This document shows positions 9,727-20,069 of a DNA stretch of 64,000 bases, one piece after another; the stretch's first letter is position 1; every line of letters begins with the position of its first letter. The stretch is from Brienomyrus brachyistius (taxonomy: Eukaryota > Chordata > Actinopteri > Osteoglossiformes > Mormyridae): NCBI RefSeq assembly GCF_023856365.1, contig NC_064552.1, forward strand, positions 5,397,097 to 5,461,096. Reading direction: 5' to 3'. A program made the translations under genes and the position numbers. The notes under the pieces were generated by a model that saw nothing but the letters and a program-made list of their open reading frames with translations, searched no databases and was not told the origin of the DNA.

Positions 9727-10366
9727 TCACAGTGTGTGTGCACGTGGGTGTCTGTGTGTGTGTGTACGTGGGTGTCTGTGCGTGTGTGTACGTGGGTGTC
9801 TGTGCGTGTGTGTGTGTGTCTGTGTGTGTGTCTGTCTCCCTGTTTGTATAGCTGTGTGTATGTGTGTCTGTGTGTGTGTACGTGGGTGTGTGTCTGTGTG
9901 TGTGTGTACGTGGGTGTCTGTTTGTGTGTGTGTACGTGGGTGTCTGTTTGTGTGTGTGTATGTGGGTGTCTGTGCGTGTGTGTGTGTCTGTTTGTGTGTG
10001 TACGTGGGTGTGTGTCTGTGTGTACGTGGGTGTCTGTGCGTGTGTGTGTGTGTCTGTCTGTGTATGTGTACGTGGGTGTCTGTGTGTGTGTACGTGGGTG
10101 TGTGTGTGTCTGTGTGTGTACGTGAGTGTGTGTCTGTGTGTGTGTGTACGTGGGTGTCTGTTTGTGTGTGTGTCTCTCCCTGTTTGTATAGCTGTGTGTA
10201 TGTGTGTGTTTATAGCTGTGCGGGTTTGTGTGTTTAGCTGTGTGTCTGTGTATATCTGTGTGTGTGTCTGTATATTTGTGTGTTTACAGCTTTGTGTGTC
10301 TCTGTATGTCTGTGTATTTCTGTATGTGTGTGACTCTGTATGTGTGTGTGTGTGTGTGTGTGTGTA
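9727..10366. repeat. Complex GT-rich minisatellite with embedded ACGTG words
   Basis: About 640 bp is built from GT runs and a TACGTGGGTGTCTGTG module. ACGTG occurs 12 times: 9742, 9766, 9790, 9880, 9908, 9934, 10002, 10024, 10070, 10092, 10120 and 10148, mostly spaced 22-28 bp. A segment beginning CTCCCTGTTTGTATAGC occurs at 9836 and again at 10176, a 340-bp higher-order duplication. Open frames on both strands (Cys/Val-rich or His/Thr-rich) are artefacts of the repeat. Confidence 0.9.
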
Positions 10367-10389
10367 TGAAGGAATGGTTTCGTTTGAAG

Positions 10390-11550
10390 GTCTTTGCCAT
10401 GCCTTGTAATACAATAACATGGTTGTTTGATTATCAGAGTGATAACTGCAGACGCATGACTAGCCCATTTATCACATTACCAAGTTAGCCAGGGTCCTCG
10501 GAAAATCCCAATATACTCCTTAATGAATGGCATCCATGGCGGGGGGGGGGGGCGCTTCTACACCACCGCTCTGTTATTTTTTAAGCCGCACGTCCGACAG
10601 TTATGAAATTTAAGGTGGTGTCTGGCTTTTGCTTCCATCAGGACGGCCTTGGAATGGCTGAGTGGCCGCGAGATGGAATACGCGATAAAGCGAGCCAGAC
10701 GCCAGGCCCATATTGCCCAGGTGACCGGGTCAAGGGTCAAAGGTCACAAGACAAATATGTTTGCTTATACGGAATAATTCGGTACGGACAAGCGAAATGC
10801 GTGTGGTTGCGTTCATTTTTCACTGCGGGAACAGAATGCTTTCGAAATTAGCGCTGGACAGGCCAGCAAATTCCGAAAGTGACAAATTCTGTGTGACAGA
10901 TGTGTTGAAAAACAGAAACAACGGTGAGTAAGTCATTTACTTTGTTTGTCAGCAATCCTATAGGACAGTTAGTATGTTCGGTAGTTACCGAGACTTACTA
11001 CGAGTTTTCGCTAACTTGCATTTTGTTATGTTAAAGTCAGCCGGTTGCTGGAACATGCTAACAGTGGTGAGGCATATTGGTGAAAGCGTTAAACTCTGAG
11101 TGAGAAGGTAGGCCTCACTGAATGGAGGCTCATTTTATATTTCTCCCAAAAGATCTTTATGTCTAGGTCTGTTTTATGTCTTTATGTTATATAATTATAA
11201 AACATTTAGTCAGTTGAAGTCACCATGAAAGGGTGTGGGACGCAGATTGGGTCAGTATGACTAACCCCCTCCTGTATACCGTATATCAATTTGCGATATC
11301 ATAGTTATATACGCGTATAAATATCCTTACAGCAGACATTTAAATGCTTGAAGAAAGCTTTGTAGTACAAAGCGAGTGTTTGGGGACGAGTAACATGCAA
11401 AGAACCACTAGTGTGATCTGTCACTGGTGCAATTAAATATGCGAAGTGAGTAGGCAAACGAACCGGACTGGCCGGCGCCCCGATGCTCTCGGCCGTGGGG
11501 CCCGAGCCGCCACACTTGTAAGACATTATGTAGGATTCTCAGCTTCATTT
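10390..11550. other. Unassigned non-coding sequence with poly-G tract
   Basis: G12 lies at 10541-10552. Moderate CpG content is seen around 10590-10860. No gene, splice-flanked exon or repeat family is recognised. Confidence 0.5.
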
Positions 11551-11559
11551 GCCCCTTTG

Positions 11560-11940
11560 TCTCTCACAGGAAAACGCATTATGACTTCGTACAAGCATGG
11601 ATCGATTTTTAAAGAGGCCTTATCTGATTGCTTTTATATTCTATTGATTTTTTTGAATGAAGTTTTATGGTGTCCAATTATTTTCTTTGTATGATTTTTT
11701 TCTCTCCCCTAGATCTATGTTCGGCCTGCCATATAATTGCTGAAAAGAGTTATTATATTGAGGCTGATAACACCTACTTCATTGTATGGCGCTAATTCCT
11801 TTTTATGGAAATCATCGCTCGCTTTGTGGGTGCAGCACGCGCGGAGCACCTGGTTTCGGATTATGGGATGGCTCACCGCGTCGCGCGTCTCATGCCTTCC
11901 GACGGCGCCGTTTATCGCCGGCACTACTGCCCGCATTAGG
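11560..11940. promoter_or_regulatory. Candidate conserved block leading into a CpG-rich patch
   Basis: A/T-rich sequence with CCAATTATTTTC near 11674 and ATAATTGCTG near 11733 passes into CpG-dense sequence at about 11830-11935. It lies directly upstream of the promoter-like cluster at 11955. No coding signal is seen. Confidence 0.3.
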
Positions 11941-11954
11941 AGAGCGTGTAAGAG

Positions 11955-12023
11955 TCACGTAACACTTCCTGTTTCCCTCCCGGTCATGTGATTCTGTGGT
12001 CAGGGAGACACAGATATGGCGGC
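11955..12023 (+). promoter_or_regulatory. Promoter-like motif cluster (ETS, E-box, YY1)
   Basis: In order: TCACGTAA (11955-11962), the ETS word ACTTCCTG (11964-11971), the E-box GTCATGTGAT (11983-11992) and the YY1-like ATGGCGGC (12016-12023). This combination is typical of CpG-type vertebrate promoters, with YY1 at the start of the transcript. The ATG opens a 69-codon frame to 12225 that I do not recognise and that has no clear splice donor. A TSS for a non-coding RNA or unlisted gene is possible but unproven. Confidence 0.3.
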
Positions 12024-12229
12024 TTTTTCGACGGTTGTCCTGAACACCGGCGGCTTATATAATTCATGGCTTGCAGGAGGCCGTTCTGTTTCTCGACCAT
12101 TTATCATTGGGGGGGTGCATTCTGACACCTTCACACGTCAGTCCCTTCAATTAAACTGTCCTTTCTTGCTTTCTTTCTCCCCACACTGGGTGTTTTGTGG
12201 CTGCAGCTTCTCTCCCGGTGCTTAATATG

Positions 12230-12600
12230 AAGGAGACTTGCCAATGAATTGATTTATTTAGTCTGCCAGCATCTGGAAGACACCCCCCCCCCACTACATA
12301 TAGTGCCTTACAGACCACTGTAAATTCAGTAGCAATGCCGTGAAGTGGGTGGAGCGGCCGGCCTGCATCGTGTCGTCCACGTCCGTATCCACAAAGCCGT
12401 GTGATCCCTACCCAGCTCTGCACGACATCACGCAGTCACTCCATATCACCCAGATTCATACAAATGTTTTTACATATATTCTTTTTTATCCATATTTATT
12501 ACAGGGAAGCCGGCCTAATCAAATACGACAGAAAGCCCACAGCCAGTTCGTTTTCACCACAACAAATCCAATACATTCATATTCAGAAACTTTTATCTAA
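12230..12600. other. Unassigned non-coding sequence
   Basis: C10 lies at 12283-12292. No gene, repeat family or enhancer-like cluster is recognised. Confidence 0.5.
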
Positions 12601-12604
12601 TACT

Positions 12605-12990
12605 GCTTATTAGATTGTTTTGGCTATGCCGGCAAAGCAATATATCACCAGAGTATATAATAGGTTTGTGTTTTTTCCCTCTCTCCCAGGCCTGCGTTTC
12701 CCTCTGCCGTTTTGGAACGGCGCCTCCTGGTGGCTTGTTAATAAAGCCGGCGCAGCTTTTGGGACCATTTCTACAGCACGGGCTCTCGGCTCCCTAATAG
12801 GGTCCTGGGAGGTCAAGTGACACCCCTCTGCTGTACGCTGCCTTTGCCGCCCCCCACTAAATGCCCTCCCTTCGCTTCTCATTCCACGGAGATCGATTTT
12901 GTGCGTTAATTACTCATGGAATTGGCCGAGCGGACCTGGTGAAGCCCTTGCAAATGCTAACAAACAGCGCAATGTACATAAATGTATATA
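12605..12990. promoter_or_regulatory. Candidate conserved block
   Basis: GTTAATAAAGCC near 12738 and GTTAATTAC near 12905 lie in repeat-free, CpG-retaining sequence. AGATCGATTTTG precedes the latter. The assignment is inference. Confidence 0.3.
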
Positions 12991-13212
12991 CTAGTATATA
13001 CAGTACACATGCTTTTTTTTCCCGTAGGCTCAGCGCTGTGTAAAGAAAGAGAAAATAAGGGTGGTTTTGCACCTTCAGGCAGCAGCGGAGAGGACAGTTC
13101 AGTGTGTGCTAGCTACTAAAAAATAATCTTTAGTTAGCGCTGGGTGTACATTTAAGCATGTATGGACAGCTGAGGGCAAACATGCACCAACAGTGAGGTA
13201 AACCGTGCAAAT

Positions 13213-13231
13213 GGGGGGGGGGGGGGGGGGG
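13213..13231. repeat. Poly-G tract, 19 bp
   Basis: Nineteen consecutive G, about 150 bp upstream of the CpG island. The minus-strand frame at 13099-13305 is a proline-run artefact. Confidence 0.9.
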
Positions 13232-13379
13232 CTCGGAGCAGATCCCGGGGAGAAATTGGTAGTTTCTGGTACTTCAGTGCAAGACAGGCTTGTGAAAGGG
13301 CCCATGTTTGCACTCTGGCAAGGTGCCGTTAATCGCTTGATTAGGACAATAACTCTGGAGCGACATTAAACCTGCCAGC

Positions 13380-13960
13380 GACGAGGAATACTGACGGTAA
13401 GGGACTCTGAAGGTGGGTGGCCCGGCCCCCGAAACTCCGGCGAATTCACACGCCGCACATCAGCACAGTGCGGAAGAGAGGAGAGCGCCCAGGCACTGCG
13501 GCGCGGGTTCGAGCGGAGAGGTGCCCGTACCACATGCTGCTCTCGCTTTTGGCACCTGCGGGTTCTATTGTGTGCCAGTCCCGCGGAGAGGGGTCAAGCC
13601 TTGGGCGGGTACGGCGGGGGCATGCTGCCCTCCACCCTCGGCGGCGAGGGGGCTCCCGGTGGGGGCCGTGCCTGCCCTGTGAGTGAGCTTGTAGCGCGCC
13701 CGCCCTTGACACGCCTCCTCCGCGGGCCGCGGCGAGCGTCCAGGCCCGGCGCCAGCGCTGCGAATGGGGCTGGCGTGCCAGCCGGTGCCAGATGCGCTGG
13801 ACGCTTTGCGGGGCGGACACCTGGCCACTCAGAACTTGGCTCCCAAAGCTATCCGCAGCGCCTCCCCCTCCCATGTCCCCCTCACCTTCCACCCCCTCCA
13901 CCCCCGCCCCACCACAACCCCCCTCAGAGCCGTCGGGGGGGAAATGAGGCAGTAACCTCA
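13380..13960. other. CpG island, about 580 bp
   Basis: G+C-rich sequence with many CpG sites extends from about 13380 to 13960 and is the longest such block in the window. Open frames on both strands (including 191 codons minus, 13446-14021) are Arg/Pro/Gly/Ala-rich, mutually overlapping and unlike any protein family I know. They are therefore treated as composition artefacts. CpG islands often mark promoters, but no clear TSS or donor is seen. Confidence 0.55.
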
Positions 13961-13969
13961 AAATGAAAG

Positions 13970-14450
13970 GCCCCATGCCCTCACAGAGATATCTAGTGGG
14001 GGTGCATTCTGATGCCCACACAGCATATACAAGTAATGCTGTTTACTCTATCATCGTTTCCCAGCATGCACCTGGCCAACTCCCCTTCTTTATTCTCAGA
14101 GCAGTAGCTGGGGAGTTTATCTGCCTCACGCGGATGGACATAATTACCACCTAACATCGGGCAAGAAAGACACCTTGAATGTTGAGCTCTTTGTACCAAG
14201 ACAGACATTAGTGCATTTTTTATTACATGATTATGATGATAAATATTACTTACGTGACAGACTGCACTGTACAGCTTTGTGTGTGTGTCTGTGTATTATA
14301 CTGTATTATACTGCAGACTGTTTATAAAATTTATTTTTTATTATTATTATTGACTACAGGAACATTGCCTTCATTCCTCAAGCCAGTCTTTTAGGCCTGT
14401 GGTTTAGCTTGCATTTTTTTTTTACTTACTGTTCTAATCGTTTGTGGTGC
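13970..14450. other. Unassigned non-coding sequence
   Basis: A/T-rich, with a short (GT)n near 14278-14291 and an (ATT)n-like run near 14339. No gene is recognised. Confidence 0.5.
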
Positions 14451-14459
14451 TCGGGAACA

Positions 14460-14930
14460 ACCGGGGTAGATTTAATTAAGCACATCGCTAAACCGGGCAG
14501 ACTTCGATCTTCCCAGTGCTTCCGTCATAAACAGCCGGGCGAATTAATCCGGTGACAATACACGCAGACATCGGCATGGCGGTCACGCCTCGGATATCGC
14601 ACGCTCATCTCTTGAAGGGCTGTTTTAACCATTAGCGAGTCAAATTAATAGAGAATAGAGACAAAATGTTAGCCTAATTACTTCTTCTATTAACAACGCA
14701 GTCATGATTTTCCACGGAACCCATCCCAAAATATGAAGCGTTGAAAATCAATTTGATTGAGCTACAACCTCTTGTTACGACACTAAATCATCTCAAGAAG
14801 TAGCTGGCAGTCGTGTTTTTTTTATATTATTAATCTTTGTATATGAATTCAAGACTCTGTGTCCAATTACGGCTTCTGGGAAGAGATTAAAAAGTCATAT
14901 TAAATGTAGAAGCCCTGTGGGAATCGCTTA
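14460..14930. promoter_or_regulatory. Strong candidate conserved enhancer block
   Basis: The palindrome TTAATTAA lies at 14472-14479, GTCATAAA at 14524-14531 and the K50-homeodomain word TAATCC at 14545-14550. Many further A/T words and CpGs run to about 14800, and CCAATTACGG lies near 14862. The region is repeat-free over 470 bp and lacks coding signal. Confidence 0.5.
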
Positions 14931-14939
14931 ATAAGAGGC

Positions 14940-15340
14940 GCCTCAGCGTCCTGACCCGAGTGTCCTGTCTGCATCTGACACGTACCTGAAACACAAGACG
15001 CGTGACCGAAAGGGACCTCAGCACCGGTACCGGGGGCCCGCGTGAAGCGAAGAGCTGCGTGTCGACACCCGTGTGAATTCAGCAATTATGCGGAACTCAA
15101 ATGAGGGGATTTATTATTTTATTATTGTTTATCAACAAAGCAACAAATCAGACAGGCCAGGCACTTATCGGTAGCAGAAATATAAACTACAATAGCAAGA
15201 ATACAGAAGCATGCGCACAAATTTGACAAAGCTGTATTGTAGCACAAATATAAATTTCTTGCACATTATTTCTTCCACAAAAATGTTAAATACTCTATAG
15301 AACCAGGTTGTTATAAAGTCTACATCAGTATGTAGCTACA
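14940..15340. other. Unassigned non-coding sequence
   Basis: A CpG-containing patch (14935-15070) precedes A/T-rich sequence. No gene or element head is recognised upstream of the SINE tail that follows. Confidence 0.45.
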
Positions 15341-15344
15341 TAGA

Positions 15345-15395
15345 GCAGTAGGTCGCTTGGACAAAAGTCTCTGCTAAATAAATGTAATGTATTAA
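15345..15395 (+). mobile_element. SINE 3' tail fragment
   Basis: GGTCGCTTGGACAAAAGTCT followed by CTGCTAAATAAATGTAATG is the characteristic 3' tail of teleost tRNA-derived SINEs. The tRNA-like head is absent or too decayed to see, so this is a 5'-truncated copy. Confidence 0.65.
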
Positions 15396-15636
15396 CGGCA
15401 AATTTACAATTCATAACGTGTGGACAGGCGCATACCTGCAGAAATGTGAAAACCAGGTACTACATACTGTAAGATTGCCCACAGCGAACATATACTGGAG
15501 ATTTTACAGTGTTTCCTTAGTTGAACCTGGAAGTCACAAAGTTCGTTAATAGTGTAGAATTAGGTACATTATGCAATATCTACGTAACATTGTTTTAGTT
15601 TATGAAACTGACATACGAGTGTTTTTCGGCAAATTC

Positions 15637-15663
15637 ATATATATATATACACACACACACACA
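15637..15663. repeat. (TA)n(CA)n microsatellite
   Basis: A short compound run of AT followed by AC dinucleotides. Confidence 0.85.
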
Positions 15664-15669
15664 TTCAGG

Positions 15670-17095
15670 CTCATTTAGTCAGCTGACGCAAGTCAAGGAC
15701 TTAGCAGTTACTCCAGCTTGTTGCGAAATACGTTCCTTTCATTCCCCGTGAATTTGTACCATCAGCTGGTCTTTCGTTATTTTTTCCCCCCATCCTGCAA
15801 AGAGAACCGGCCTTCCGGAGGACTTTGAAAAACATGAAGTCGAGTTTTGATAACTTTTGGGTATCGACCGAGCTTCCCTCTAGAGAGACTCCCTGCGCGG
15901 GAAGCAGATATGAAGTCAGAAGCATGGAGACAAATGCGAGGTAATAAGAGACATTACTGCCTCACGGTGGGTCTCCGTCTCCTTCAGGTACACTCAAGCA
16001 GAAAAGTGTCAAGATATCAAATGCGGTGTCAGTTTAATGAAGAGGGAACCAACGGAAAAGGGCTCCATTTTTTACCGCTTGGTATCCTATGAAACGGCGG
16101 CAATAACAACGAACCTCCGACTCTGCAGCCCATGTTTGGGCAAAGAAATATTATGAATCATGAATCACAGATTCCAGTCGTGCACCTTGAATACTGACAT
16201 CTGTTTTGATGCAAGACCGAAGATTACAAACTCTTTTCGCATTATATACATTCTATATAAAAAGTTAAAAAGCAGTGATACACGCAAAAATGACTCAACC
16301 TCTTTCATTAGGGAACCTATTAAAATACATGGAATCAGCAGTGGTTTACAGTGACATGCAGTGTTGAACAAACCACAGCTATAATAGCAACATATGATGA
16401 TATAATGACAGGTTCATGGGACATGATTACGAAAAACATTCTGCGAGATGGACATCCATTAGCCATGTTTCAATAGAACCATTGACTGCTCTGTTACATA
16501 ATTCATTTTGATTTGCTAACACTATAAGCAGAAAAAAAACAGTTATTTTAATAGTAATGTGATGTGAAAGCTGAACTGTTACAAAGGTATAACCAGGCTG
16601 GAGGGTGGATATTGGCACCTACATAAGACTCACACTAATCATTTTGCTGTCTATTGGATGATAAATTCCTGGCCTACACTTTTTAAAAATTATTCGGTGA
16701 ACAATCAACACACAATAAAGAAGAACAGAAAAAAAACATGAAAGGTATAAACATTCCCCCCCTTTTTGGTATACAGTATATTCCTTATGCCCCAGAACAC
16801 TCCTTCCAACTCCCTTAAATAAACAAACAAAAAAACAAACAAATGGGGAAAATGGGAGAAAGAAAGAAAGAAAGAGAGAGAAAGAAAGAAAGAAATAATG
16901 GAGTACGGTATCTACAAAAATCATAGACCATATTTAAAAAGTAGATTGTAAAAGTAGAAATGTATGTTTAAAGTGCCCTAGCCTACACTTTTAAAACAAT
17001 GAATATGTCTGAGGTAGATTATCGTTGTTTTTTATTTCAGGCACATATTACCAAATCAAGTTTAACAGACGAAAATGATCAGTAGATAAGAAAGG
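15670..17095. other. Unassigned non-coding sequence
   Basis: Mostly A/T-rich sequence. It includes a (CAAA)n-like stretch near 16820 and a (GAAA)n array annotated separately. Short open frames have no recognisable homology. Confidence 0.5.
16856..16895. repeat. (GAAA)n polypurine tract
   Basis: Tandem GAAA with a central (GA)n interruption. The all-purine strand could adopt triplex structure. A minus-strand frame over it (Phe/Leu/Ser-rich) is an artefact. Confidence 0.85.
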
Positions 17096-17149
17096 CGAAC
17101 GTTGAGTCGGTCAGTGGCATTTAACCCCTGCGCCGGGTTGTTTGTATAT

Positions 17150-17371
17150 CTCTTACTGGGTAGCTAATAGATTCCCTTCGTTTGTGTGAGACATGGCGGA
17201 CGGCGAGTGCCGGCCTTTCCGTTACGTCAGCGCCGTCGCCTGTCGTCCAGCTTTAAGAAGATAGCATTAAACGCTGCAGGAGTTTTCACCTCTTGACAAC
17301 ATCCCAGCTGTGGACTAGCAATAGCTATCCTCCCGTGGCAGTTTTAATTATCGGCACTGGCGATACCATCA
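17150..17371 (+). promoter_or_regulatory. Possible non-coding first exon with CRE and YY1 motifs
   Basis: A CpG-rich patch holds the YY1/start-like ACATGGCGGAC (ATG at 17193), then a CRE-type TTACGTCAG at 17222-17230. A consensus splice donor GTAAGT lies at 17372-17377. The ATG opens only 23 codons before a stop at 17262-17264, so any transcript would be non-coding here or carry a small upstream frame. TAATTA-type words flank the donor. Exon status is unproven: no acceptor or partner exon can be assigned. Confidence 0.25.
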
Positions 17372-17550
17372 GTAAGTGTGTAATTACGTGTCAGTTTCCT
17401 GGCTGTTGGCTATGAAAAGTGGAACCGGTGAGATGATGATTGTTGAAACTGTAGACTCATATTTAAACAATTCAAAATGTGTAGCTGCCAGTGTCATTAA
17501 ACAGGGAGAGACTGACCCCGGCTGTCAGTTAGCCTACCTTATGTAGATAT

Positions 17551-17571
17551 TTTCTCTCTCTCTCTCTCTCC
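17551..17571. repeat. (CT)n microsatellite
   Basis: About ten CT dinucleotides, pyrimidine-only on the plus strand. Confidence 0.85.
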
Positions 17572-17579
17572 CTCATCCA

Positions 17580-18860
17580 TCTCATCCCTTTCTTGCACAT
17601 GGTCTGTCAGAAGGCTTCACGCATTGATAGGGGACTGAACAGGAAGTGCAGGGAGTTTAGTGAGAATCTCCTGGTCTCTCTGACACCCGCTGAGTTTTCT
17701 GTGTCGACCAAACGCACTCGCTGTTTCTGGGATACAGCAGGCTGTGCTCAGTTGGCCTTCTAAACTGGAAAACTAAGGATATTATCAAAAGTACAATTTT
17801 TCTGCCCTTTAATTTCTGATACAATAGATGTCGGGCTGGTAAAACAGACCTGTTTATATAAATGTACTAAGTGTATAGTAATTATTTTATAATTACTACA
17901 TAAATACATAAAATCCAGGGCTTAGTCTGGCAAATAAAGTATTATTCTTAAGTTGTTCTACTTTTTATCTAGAACAACAAGTAGCTTTTGGACCACAATG
18001 ACATTCTGTTGTGTATTGTGTGTTGGATGCATCATCAAAATTCCAGGAAAACAAATTAATAAGCAGATTAATTAAATACTTCAGTGGGTAATGAGAAGAA
18101 CTGAGACATGGGTCCTCTCACCTGTAGCAGAAACATGGCAGAAGTGCCCACTGTGGCATGGAAAGGGAACAGCCATGTGACCAGAGCTTCTGCACTGAGA
18201 TTTATTCCAGGAATTATTGGGCAACATCAGCGGAACAAAAATCACCTTTGATATCATGAAATGTAATAATTTTCCCTCCTTCGCCTTTGCGCCCCCCCCC
18301 CCCCCCCACCCTCATTTAACCAAGCTAGCTCCTTAAGCTTAAACACACCGTAAAGACACATAACACTTTGGTAGTCCAGATGGGGGGAGGGGGGCTGGCA
18401 GGGTTTGTGTGATCTGCTGGCCCAAGGACGAGTAAGGAAACATCCATATCATAATGAAAGGCACTAGTAATTGCAGCTACACCTCTGTTCTTGAAAGTAA
18501 TGAGTAGGAACATACTGGAACCTCTGAGGATTAATTTGTAGTAATATTTTATCAGCTGTGAAAAGGGTGATTTATTTTCTTTTACATAACCAAACTTTAG
18601 AGGTGGCCCTTCCAGACCTTCCTGGGAAAATAACGTCTACATATTTTTTAATTGCAAACATGCCTGTACAGAGAATGTAGATGTTCTAAGGATGGCGCAT
18701 GTATAATATAACAAAGTCCGCGTGCGTCATCACCCCACCTACCTAATGTATCTGCAAGGCTAGGCGTGCAAGCTCAAGCTCCCAATTCACGTCCGTGTGA
18801 AATCCCTCATGATTAAATAAGCATCAGAGCTTCTAAATAGCTATATAACTATAACCATTT
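17580..18860. other. Unassigned sequence with poly-C tract
   Basis: C16 lies at 18292-18307. No gene or element is recognised. Sequence around 17860-18080 is A/T-rich without clear repeat structure. Confidence 0.5.
18292..18307. repeat. Poly-C tract, 16 bp
   Basis: Sixteen consecutive C. Confidence 0.9.
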
Positions 18861-18869
18861 TCAAATTTC

Positions 18870-19340
18870 CTTTGCTGATATTTCAATAATGACAAATGTA
18901 TGAAAAATGAATGTGAGCAGCATGTTTTTAATAGAAGTATTCCAATAATCTTGTAAAATCCCGTTGAATAAATTACAATGTATATGTTCAAGGACTAATT
19001 TGCTATGCTATAGAAACCCTTAAGTAGCATAACAATGTTTGTTGTACTAATAATGACTTTAATTAAGGTTATCAGAGGAGAATTCCTCACCAGGAGACAT
19101 GAGACTTACTCTATCTTTCCAGCATAATTCCTACTACATTTATACAATTTGGCTGACATTCAGTTTAAGATTAATTTTAAAAATTTCAGAGCCCATGAAT
19201 TGTTTATGCAGCTTTTGAAATGGATATATTTTGTGGGCATATTCATATCGTAACGCTAAAGTGGATCATTTAATTGAACAAAGGTCACTTTGAATTGAAT
19301 GTTTTGAATGTTTATTCACTTTTATTTAACTTTCATCTTT
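18870..19340. promoter_or_regulatory. Weak candidate conserved A/T-rich block
   Basis: CTTTAATTAAGG lies near 19058, inside A/T-rich, repeat-free sequence with ATTGAATAAATT-type words. CpGs are few, so the regulatory call is tentative. Confidence 0.25.
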
Positions 19341-19344
19341 CTGA

Positions 19345-19848
19345 CCTCTTTTGAGTTTTAATAGACCTGCTTAGCTCTTTATACTTTATCAGTGATGCTA
19401 CGAATTTGCAGTACAGACCGTAAAGACGTGTTAGAAACAAAATCACAAATGCTATACAATGTTACACTGGTGAGAAAAATCAATAGTTGACTACTACAGA
19501 AGACAAAAAAATTTGAGTTTGAGGGGTAGAACTTACAGCTGGATCTTGCAAGTCTGGTTAGGGAGGAGAGGTGCCTTTGAAACCCCAATGGGAAGTGGGA
19601 ACGGAGCAGGCTGAAGATCGCCATGAGGCACCGGTCACACCCCTGCAGGAAGCTGCATACTATTGGTCGCTGGATCAGTTTAAGGTCAGTCACATTATGG
19701 ACAAACCAAACAGCGGCGATCTGTTGCCTAGGCAGTAGGGTTTCAGGAGTCCAGGTAACACAAGGTCTAGTTTAGGAGTCAGGCAGAACATTTAGACTAA
19801 CCGAGCCAACTTTGATCTTCACTCCCACTCGGCCGTTACCTTGTTGAC
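19345..19848. other. Unassigned sequence, possibly old repeat
   Basis: A 104-codon minus-strand frame (19379-19693) is not recognised. The sequence lacks terminal repeats or a poly-A tail that would define an element. It adjoins the SINE that follows. Confidence 0.4.
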
Positions 19849-19849
19849 T

Positions 19850-20066
19850 TACATTTAGTAGCTTGGATGACATTTGTTTCTTTCTTTTCCAAAGCAAATT
19901 GCCATTTTTACCCATTTATGTGGCTGGGTGTTTTAATGGAGCAGCTCGGGTTAAGTGCTCTCCTCAAGGGTACCACTGCAGGGCTGTCCGGGGACCTGAA
20001 GCAGCAACCTTTAGGTTTCTCTCCATAACCAGCACGCTACCTACTGCACTAATCATCCGTTGCTCG
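19850..20066 (-). mobile_element. tRNA-derived SINE copy
   Basis: On the plus strand it begins ACATTTAGTAGCTTGGATGA and continues through TCCAAAGC, ATTTATGTGGCTGGG, GCAGCTCGGGTTAAGTGCTC and CTCAAGGGTACCACTGCAG. This is the complement of the standard teleost SINE body read from its 3' tail. The tRNA-like head lies near 20000-20060 and is diverged. Confidence 0.75.
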
Positions 20067-20069
20067 CTA

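Noticed and set aside
9689..10420. 243-codon His/Thr-rich minus-strand frame and long Cys/Val plus-strand frames
   Set aside because: They translate the GT/CA minisatellite in every phase and have no non-repeat content.
12016..12225. 69-codon frame beginning MAAFSTVVLNTGG after a promoter-like string
   Set aside because: Start context is attractive, but the sequence matches no protein I know and no donor site interrupts it sensibly. Only the motif cluster is reported.
13446..14021. 191-codon minus-strand open frame in the CpG island
   Set aside because: Arg/Pro/Gly/Ala-rich, overlapped by long frames on the other strand and lacking any family motif. Explained by the rarity of stop codons in G+C-rich DNA.
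19379..19693. Possible retrotransposon fragment (104-codon minus frame)
   Set aside because: No reverse-transcriptase or endonuclease motif and no terminal features; left as unassigned.
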